Notes under the pieces: model-generated
Told to the model about the DNA's origin: nothing
Databases searched by the model: none
Seen by the model: the letters and a program-made list of their open reading frames with translations, nothing else
Part shown: piece after piece, positions 58,692 to 64,000 of the stretch
Layout of the letters: every line of letters begins with the position of its first letter
Position numbering within the stretch: position 1 is the first letter of the stretch
Program-made: the position numbers and the translations under genes
Assembly: GCF_030410135.1 (NCBI RefSeq)
Contig: NZ_JAUGQQ010000002.1
Location: 62,001-126,000 of the forward strand
Length of the DNA stretch: 64,000 nucleotides
Origin: Aequorivita aurantiaca
GTDB taxonomy: Bacteria > Bacteroidota > Bacteroidia > Flavobacteriales > Flavobacteriaceae
Reading direction: 5' to 3'

Positions 58692-61403
58692 TTGCAGACT
58701 AGTAGTCATTACTTAACAATCTTCTTAACATTGCTGCTCCTTTGCAGCACCATGTTACATGCGCAGGACATTCCGCCGAACAACCAAACTAACCTTCCCA
58801 AAACCACTAAAGAAGACACGATTACAGTAAATCTGAAACCTATGGTGGACGAAATAAACGAGCAGGCCCTGGATAGCGTAAAAACTGATACGGTAAAACC
58901 TCCCAAGGAAACATTGACGGATATTGTAGATTATTATGGCGAGGATTATGTATTGCTAAATAGAAAGGAAAACAAAGTATATATGTACAATAAGGCATAT
59001 ATAATCTATGGCGATATGCGCATTGACGCCGGCTTGATAATTCTTGATTACGATAAAAACGAAGTGTACGCCAAAGGTATAGACAGTGCCGGCGTTTATA
59101 GCCAACGCCCCGTTTTTGTGCAAGCTACCAATAAAGTGGAGCCAGATTCAATACGCTATAATTTTGATACCGAAAAGGCGCTGGTATATAATAGCCGAAC
59201 CGAACAAAACGGTTTTAGAGTAATTTCTGAAGTTACCAAAAAAGTGAATGATTCCGTGGTATATTTAAGGAATGTGAAGTTCACCACTTCAAAGAATATT
59301 GATGATCCTGAATATTATTTTTATACGCGAAAAGCGAAGTTTGTTCCAAAGAAAAAAATAGTTACCGGACTGACCAATATGTATATTGCTGATGTTCCCA
59401 CCCCTGTGGGCTTGCCCTTCGCTTATTTTCCGTTGACGGAGGATCGAACTTCTGGGTTCATCATTCCCACGTTTGGTGAGAATAACAGCCGAGGTTTCTT
59501 TTTTCAAAATGGTGGGTATTACTTCGCCATTAATGATTATCTGGATTTTAGCCTGCTCGGCGATTACTACACCAATGGAAGTTACGCCCTTCGCGGGGAA
59601 TCCACTTATGTGTTGAAGTATAAATATCGCGGAAATTTCAGCGCCCGATATGAAAATTTGGTGCAAGAAGAACGCGGGTTTCCAAATTTCCAGCAAAGTA
59701 CCATCTACAATATTCGATGGACGCATTCCCAGGATACAAAAAGCAACCCTAGCTCACGGTTTTCGGCATCGGTGAATTTAGGGAGCAGTAAATATTTTAA
59801 CCAATCTATAAATCAAACTAACAATGCAAGTGCTTTGGTGAACACGCTCAGTTCCTCAATTTCATATTCAAAAACTTTTGAGGGCGACCCGCAGGTAAAC
59901 TTGACTGTGGCGGCCACACATTCCCAAAATACCAATACCGAGGAAATTGCCATGTCCCTCCCAAACCTCAATGCGAGTGTTTCGCGTATATATCCATTCG
60001 CACCAAAGGACGGCACCAAAAAAGGGATAATTGAAAATATCAATTTCCAATATGATGTTACAGCAGAAAACAGAATCCAAACTTATGATTCACTTTTCTT
60101 CAAGCCAGAAATGTTTAATAGTGCACAAATTGGTGCGCAGCATAGCATTCCGCTTACCACTAATTTTAAAATATTAAAGTACTTGAGCGCTTCCGCGGGT
60201 ACTAATTATAGGGAAACCTGGGTTTTAAAAACAACGCGAAAACGTTATGACGAAAATGTGAATGATGGAATCGGAGGAATTGTACAAGATACCGTTGCAG
60301 GTTTTGAAAGTTATAGGACCTATAATTTCTCAACCAGTTTGGGAACTACCTTGTACGGCCTCTTCAATTTCGGAAATGATAAAAAAATTCAAGCCATCCG
60401 TCATGTGGTGCGGCCTTCAGTTAGCTATAATATAAATCCGGCCTTTGACAGATATTATGATGAATTTATCATTCCCGACACCGCAGATGAGGCTGCGGGA
60501 GAAATTGTGCAATATTCAAAATTCGAAAACACACTTTATGGCCCACCCAGCAAGGTATATTCCAGCAGCATCGGGATGTCCCTTAGCAATACCTTTGAAG
60601 CAAAAGTCCGCGACCGCGATACTACTGCATTAGAGCCCAAAAAGGTAACACTTTTGAACAACCTTAATTTTTCTACGGCCTATAACCTTGCTGGAGATTC
60701 TTTAAATTGGAGTCCGTTGCAATTCAACGGGAGCATCCCGATTATTCCAAAACTCGACTTCAATTTTAGTGGAGCGCTGGATCCCTATGCTTTGGATAAC
60801 AACAACAATAGGGTTGATGTTTTTAATATTAATAATGGCGGTAGTTTGTTCAGGCTTACCAATGCCAATGTTAGCATCAATTATTCCTTCAGCAGTAAGG
60901 ATTTTGAATCCAAGATGAAAGATACGGGATTGGACAATGACACCTTTAGGAATGGAGGGCGGCCGGATGATCTTTTCGGGGAAGCCGCCAATATTTATGA
61001 TGGGCAGATTTACGAAGACACGCAGGAGGATGAAGTTGATAAAACCAATGTTGAATGGTACAATTATAGTATTCCGTGGGATGTTCGTTTTGCCTATACC
61101 ATTACCTACGGCAATGCGCAGCGACAGAACGAAATTTCCAGCCAATCCTTTATGATGAGCACGAATATGGAGCTTGCACCACGCTGGACGGTGGGTGTTT
61201 CCTCGGGTTACGACTTTAAGAATAAAGGGGTCACCCTTACCCAATTCCGTTTTCAGCGGGATTTGGAGAGTTGGCAAATGAGTTTCAACTGGACCCCTAT
61301 TGGCAGCATCAATACTGCGTGGTACTTCTTTATTGGAATTAAATCGTCAGTTCTTAGCGACATAAAATATGACAAGCGCCGGGAAAGTGATAAGAGATTA
61401 TAA
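58692..61403 (+). CDS. lptD: LPS-assembly protein LptD-like (OstA family)
   Basis: The start at TTG 58692 is chosen because it gives a clean signal peptide (LTIFLTLLLLCSTMLHAQ), leaves a short leader after the -7 box, and no in-frame ATG lies upstream of the signal. The protein is 903 residues. An N-terminal OstA/LptA-like domain (about 60-230, NRKENKVYMYNKAYIIYGDM, KFTTSKNIDDPEYYFYTRKA) is followed by a large barrel (FRFQRDLESWQMSFNWTP, then a C-terminal strand). It would insert lipopolysaccharide into the outer membrane. The Bacteroidetes form is distant from enteric LptD. Confidence 0.86.
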   Translation: MQTSSHYLTIFLTLLLLCSTMLHAQDIPPNNQTNLPKTTKEDTITVNLKPMVDEINEQALDSVKTDTVKPPKETLTDIVDYYGEDYVLLNRKENKVYMYNKAYIIYGDMRIDAGLIILDYDKNEVYAKGIDSAGVYSQRPVFVQATNKVEPDSIRYNFDTEKALVYNSRTEQNGFRVISEVTKKVNDSVVYLRNVKFTTSKNIDDPEYYFYTRKAKFVPKKKIVTGLTNMYIADVPTPVGLPFAYFPLTEDRTSGFIIPTFGENNSRGFFFQNGGYYFAINDYLDFSLLGDYYTNGSYALRGESTYVLKYKYRGNFSARYENLVQEERGFPNFQQSTIYNIRWTHSQDTKSNPSSRFSASVNLGSSKYFNQSINQTNNASALVNTLSSSISYSKTFEGDPQVNLTVAATHSQNTNTEEIAMSLPNLNASVSRIYPFAPKDGTKKGIIENINFQYDVTAENRIQTYDSLFFKPEMFNSAQIGAQHSIPLTTNFKILKYLSASAGTNYRETWVLKTTRKRYDENVNDGIGGIVQDTVAGFESYRTYNFSTSLGTTLYGLFNFGNDKKIQAIRHVVRPSVSYNINPAFDRYYDEFIIPDTADEAAGEIVQYSKFENTLYGPPSKVYSSSIGMSLSNTFEAKVRDRDTTALEPKKVTLLNNLNFSTAYNLAGDSLNWSPLQFNGSIPIIPKLDFNFSGALDPYALDNNNNRVDVFNINNGGSLFRLTNANVSINYSFSSKDFESKMKDTGLDNDTFRNGGRPDDLFGEAANIYDGQIYEDTQEDEVDKTNVEWYNYSIPWDVRFAYTITYGNAQRQNEISSQSFMMSTNMELAPRWTVGVSSGYDFKNKGVTLTQFRFQRDLESWQMSFNWTPIGSINTAWYFFIGIKSSVLSDIKYDKRRESDKRL

Positions 61404-61436
61404 TTTTTTCCCCATTAAACCAATAACTTCCATTTT

Positions 61437-61817
61437 ATGAAAAAGATAATTACTACCTCCAATGCTCCGGCCCCAATCGGTCCTTACAATCAAGCGGTGT
61501 TAAAAGGAAATATGCTCTATACTTCTGGGCAAATTGCCATAGATCCTAAAACAGGAAATCTGGTTTTGGGTGATATAAAATCCGAAACCAAATTAGTGAT
61601 GGAAAATCTAAAAGCCATTCTTGCCGAAGCCGGAATGACCTTTGAGAATATTTTAAAAACAACTATTTTTATTAGCGATATGCATAACTTCGGGGCAATA
61701 AATGAAGTTTATGCCACCTATTTTGATGAAGCAACTGCTCCAGCTCGTGAAACTGTTGAAGTTGCAAACTTGCCGAAGTTCGTAAATGTGGAGATTTCTG
61801 TAATAGCCTCGTTTTAA
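61437..61817 (+). CDS. ridA: RidA family reactive-intermediate deaminase
   Basis: The 126-residue protein is a complete YjgF/RidA member: KKIITTSNAPAPIGPYNQAV, LYTSGQIAIDPKTGNLV, ILKTTIFISDMHNFGAINEV and the arginine-bearing TAPARETVEVANLPKFVNVE. It hydrolyses 2-aminoacrylate and other enamines before they damage PLP enzymes. It follows lptD by 33 bases and ends before a bidirectional terminator. Confidence 0.95.
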   Translation: MKKIITTSNAPAPIGPYNQAVLKGNMLYTSGQIAIDPKTGNLVLGDIKSETKLVMENLKAILAEAGMTFENILKTTIFISDMHNFGAINEVYATYFDEATAPARETVEVANLPKFVNVEISVIASF

Positions 61818-61949
61818 CCTTCACTCTCTGCCATAAATGACTTAAAATTTCGGGGACATTTTGCTTTAAATACTTTCTTGTTGAGCTCAACATAAAAATT
61901 CTTAAGCAAGGTCCGTTCTTTTCACCCTCAAGTATTTCTGAAAAAAACT

Positions 61950-61992
61950 AATACCGTATGGAATGGCCAAATCAGACATTGCATACGGTATT
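61950..61992. terminator. Bidirectional terminator between ridA and the T9SS cargo gene
   Basis: An 11-base perfect stem (aataccgtatg / catacggtatt) is extended inward, after one unpaired base, by aatg / catt. It is flanked by A-rich sequence on the left and T-rich sequence on the right, and lies between convergent genes. Confidence 0.7.
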
Positions 61993-62014
61993 ATTATTGA
62001 TGAAAATTCAACAC

Positions 62015-63004
62015 CTAATTTTTCACAATTTTATAGGAACCTGCCTGACCGCCAATAATAACCTCCATGATGTAATTTCCGGTTGCTAAAGCAGCTAAAT
62101 CTATTTTGGCATTGTTGGCACCTATTTTATTTTCCAGCAATTTTTGCCCCAAAAGATTGAAAATAGAAATTGAATCTATGTTGCCTTCAGCCATAACCGA
62201 AAGCACGGAATTTGTAGGATTGGGGTAGAATTTAAACCCGGCCAAATTATTTTCAGCAATACTTAGAATTGGCTCCATTCCAAATTCAAGATTGCCGAAT
62301 AGCTCTCCGGCATCTGCTTCTGCCTCAATTTCAATTCTTCCAATTGCCACTTCTGAGGTCACCCCAAAAAAGACTTCAGTATTTGGAAGTTGTGTGTATA
62401 AGTAATCAATTAATAACATACCGTCTGTATTATAAACCCTAAAGTTATGATTGGCCACGGCATCAACAAAAATATCCATTCCCACTGCATACGTTCCAGA
62501 TGGAAAATTGATTATGGTGATATCCGCAAAAAGACTTGCGCCCATCAAGGTGGAGGTATTTCCTACGGCACCCGAACCTATATAAATTACAGTATCAGTG
62601 GATGCCGTTATGGTAAAACCGTCCTCAAGTTCGCCTGCGGAAAAACATCCGTCCCCTGAACTGCTAACAATGGGGCCACAAACTGAAATAATTCCCGCGC
62701 CGGGTCCTCCCGAAAAATCCTCACCTATTAACGTATGCGGATATGCCGCCTGAAAAACTGTCCTATCCAAATAAAATTGAACCATAGTCGGATTTCTTTG
62801 CGAGCCATTTATTTCCGTATTTGTCTTCGCTACAGACGTGTTTATGAAAATTTTTGGGGACGGCATTAAATCAGTAAAAGCAGTGGCCTCACCCGGTTTG
62901 GAAAATTGAACTGTTGCAGTGCCAATATTTTTTTGTACTTGCTGAGCATAGGTTATTCCCAATAAGGAAAATAAGCTAAGGAATACTAAAATAATTTTTT
63001 TCAT
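62015..63004 (-). CDS. Secreted protein with type IX sorting domain
   Basis: The 329-residue protein has a signal peptide (MKKIILVFLSLFSLLGITYA) and a beta-rich body (ADITIINFPSGTYAVGMDIF). A C-terminal Por-secretion sorting domain follows (about 255-329, FKFYPNPTNSVLSVMAEGNI, ATGNYIMEVIIGG, YKIVKN). It would be exported by the type IX system and attached to the cell surface. The body domain resembles a cell-surface adhesin or carbohydrate-binding region, but no enzyme motif is seen. Confidence 0.85.
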   Translation of the reverse strand: MKKIILVFLSLFSLLGITYAQQVQKNIGTATVQFSKPGEATAFTDLMPSPKIFINTSVAKTNTEINGSQRNPTMVQFYLDRTVFQAAYPHTLIGEDFSGGPGAGIISVCGPIVSSSGDGCFSAGELEDGFTITASTDTVIYIGSGAVGNTSTLMGASLFADITIINFPSGTYAVGMDIFVDAVANHNFRVYNTDGMLLIDYLYTQLPNTEVFFGVTSEVAIGRIEIEAEADAGELFGNLEFGMEPILSIAENNLAGFKFYPNPTNSVLSVMAEGNIDSISIFNLLGQKLLENKIGANNAKIDLAALATGNYIMEVIIGGQAGSYKIVKN

Positions 63005-63080
63005 AAGGTTTTTGTTTTGAAGTTGTTATGCCTAAATGTACTAAAAAAAAATTGTAGCTTTTTTTGCCGAAGTAATCTTT

Positions 63081-63112
63081 TTTGAAACTTTAAACTATGA
63101 ATCGTACTTTTG
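63081..63112 (+). promoter_or_regulatory. Promoter of the AlkB-type gene
   Basis: TTTG at 63081-63084 and a perfect TActTTTG at 63105-63112 are separated by exactly 20 bases. The predicted transcript start is near 63118, giving a leader of about 50 bases. Confidence 0.7.
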
Positions 63113-63168
63113 ACAATGAGATCAGGAATCAGGAAACATAATCTTAACATCTATAATTTCCGCTTCAA

Positions 63169-63804
63169 ATGAATTCATCCAAACGTAATACTACGGATAG
63201 CAACCTTCTTCCAAAGGACGGGACCGTAATTTATTTGGGAAAGATTTTTTCTGATGAGGAAGCTGATTTTCACTTTAATACGCTTTTCAATACCATTCAC
63301 TGGAAAAATGATGAGGTTATGCTTTTCGGAAAAAAAATTATTACCAAACGAAAAGTAGCTTGGTATGGCGATAGGGAATTTGAATATACCTATTCAAAAA
63401 TCCGCAGAAAGGCAAAAATATGGACTCCGGAATTAATATTTCTGAAGGAACAAATTGAAGCGAAAAGCGGCGAAACTTTCAATAGCTGTCTGCTAAACCT
63501 TTACCATTCCGGAGCCGAGGGAATGGGCTGGCACAGTGATGCTGAAAGCGATTTAAAGAAGAATGCCGCTATAGTTTCCATAAGTTTTGGCGCGCAACGG
63601 AAATTTGCATTTAAACATAAAAAAACGAAGGAAACAATATCTTTAACATTGGAAAATGGAAGCGCCTTGATCATGAAAGGGATCACACAAAAATATTGGT
63701 TGCACCGACTGCCGCCTACCAAAAAAGTGCCCGGAGCAAGAATCAACCTAACTTTTAGAACAATTGACGAAGCCAAGCATAAACCTGTTTCACTTCATAA
63801 ATAA
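63169..63804 (+). CDS. AlkB-type 2OG/Fe(II) dioxygenase
   Basis: The 211-residue protein matches the AlkB family of DNA/RNA demethylases. Iron ligands are H122 and D124 (MGWHSDAESD) and H179 (YWLHRLPPT). R191 and R197 (GARINLTFR) bind 2-oxoglutarate, and NSCLLNLYHSGAEGMGW is the typical preceding segment. It would repair alkylated bases by oxidation. A perfect promoter lies upstream, so it is likely transcribed alone. Confidence 0.93.
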   Translation: MNSSKRNTTDSNLLPKDGTVIYLGKIFSDEEADFHFNTLFNTIHWKNDEVMLFGKKIITKRKVAWYGDREFEYTYSKIRRKAKIWTPELIFLKEQIEAKSGETFNSCLLNLYHSGAEGMGWHSDAESDLKKNAAIVSISFGAQRKFAFKHKKTKETISLTLENGSALIMKGITQKYWLHRLPPTKKVPGARINLTFRTIDEAKHKPVSLHK

Positions 63805-63820
63805 AACCATTGATTGTTTA

Positions 63821-64000
63821 CTACTCGCCAGATTCATCCTCGGTTTGTATGGCCTGCGGATCGAAATCAACGGGAAAGCTATTGTCATCCGGAATAACTG
63901 GTAGCTCAGCTTCTATTTCAATTTTCTTATTGAACAATTTCAACATCAGTTCTTGAAAGGTATTAAAATCAACAGAGTATGAAATTCCGGCACCTTGTTC
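63821..64000 (-). CDS. C-terminal end of an unidentified large gene, cut by the window edge
   Basis: The minus-strand frame is open from the window edge to a TAG at 63821-63823 and encodes 59 residues: EQGAGISYSVDFNTFQELML, then KLFNKKIEIEAE, then an acidic Pro/Asp tail (VIPDDNSFPVDF ... DESGE). The GAGISYSVDFNTFQEL-like end resembles the C-terminal strand of TamB-type assembly proteins of Flavobacteriaceae. This is only a suggestion; the rest of the gene lies outside the window. Confidence 0.5.
   Translation of the reverse strand, partial: EQGAGISYSVDFNTFQELMLKLFNKKIEIEAELPVIPDDNSFPVDFDPQAIQTEDESGE

Noticed and set aside
63116-63172. 18-codon upstream frame whose TGA overlaps the AlkB-type ATG
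   Set aside because: The predicted transcript start from the strong promoter at 63081-63112 is near 63118, so the ATG of this frame would be cut off; coupling is unlikely.
1-64000. CRISPR arrays, rRNA, tRNA, prophage or insertion sequences
   Set aside because: Reading both strands gave no regular repeat-spacer pattern, no transposase or integrase, and no tRNA- or rRNA-like sequence; a covariance-model scan would be needed to exclude small RNAs.

Overview
The window looks like a chromosomal segment of a member of the Flavobacteriaceae (Bacteroidetes). The evidence is AT-rich DNA, a C-terminal type IX secretion sorting domain, BshA (bacillithiol synthesis), a SUI1-type initiation factor, a fused E1 alpha/beta 2-oxoacid dehydrogenase, and repeated Bacteroidetes-type promoters (TAnnTTTG at -7). 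A marine or aquatic genus is plausible, but the genus cannot be fixed by reading alone. I see no rRNA, tRNA, CRISPR array or insertion sequence.

Layout. 1-2.5 kb: the 3' end of a prohibitin-like gene converges on a sodium:solute symporter across a bidirectional terminator. 2.6-9.9 kb: a complete histidine operon (hisG-D-C-B-H-A-F-IE), preceded by a promoter, an 18-residue leader peptide with five histidines and a strong terminator, i.e. a classic attenuator. 9.9-14.8 kb: CorA, then a siderophore-type TonB receptor paired with a PepSY membrane protein. 14.9-20.4 kb (minus strand): a four-gene cassette of a membrane TPR sensor-like protein, a caspase/alpha-beta hydrolase/TPR fusion, a 76-residue protein and a membrane-anchored TIR protein. 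This is the best candidate for an undescribed immune or regulated-death system. 20.5-24.6 kb: small housekeeping and stress genes (nitroreductase, TerC, HPF, ArsC-like).

24.7-30.4 kb (minus): a compact biosynthetic operon with a type III polyketide synthase, a methyltransferase, a flavoprotein and its own ACP, ketosynthase, dehydratase and FabI-like reductase, predicted to make a phenolic or pyrone lipid. 30.4-34 kb: an envelope-stress-like trio (DUF1328-type, lipocalin-like, OmpA) and the fused E1 enzyme. 34-37.3 kb: a plus-strand run of 2OG oxygenase, SUI1 factor with a TTG start, nucleoside phosphorylase and a cytosolic solute-binding-like protein. 37.5-41.7 kb: Ung and MutS2 (no Smr domain), a DCC protein and a secreted protein.

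41.8-49.6 kb: dicarboxylate symporter, AroC, a large FAD/Fe-S dehydrogenase, a small outer-membrane protein and an M19-like peptidase. 49.6-58.6 kb (minus): a seven-gene directon for envelope and redox functions (amidase, MlaD-like, two Fe-S proteins, a hypothetical protein, a GH3/beta-lactamase fusion, BshA). It is divergent from lptD and ridA. The window ends with a T9SS cargo protein, an AlkB-type dioxygenase and the C-terminal end of an unidentified minus-strand gene.

Several coding starts were moved downstream from the longest open frame, because the extra codons overlap promoters or use TTG where an ATG with a proper N-terminus follows.
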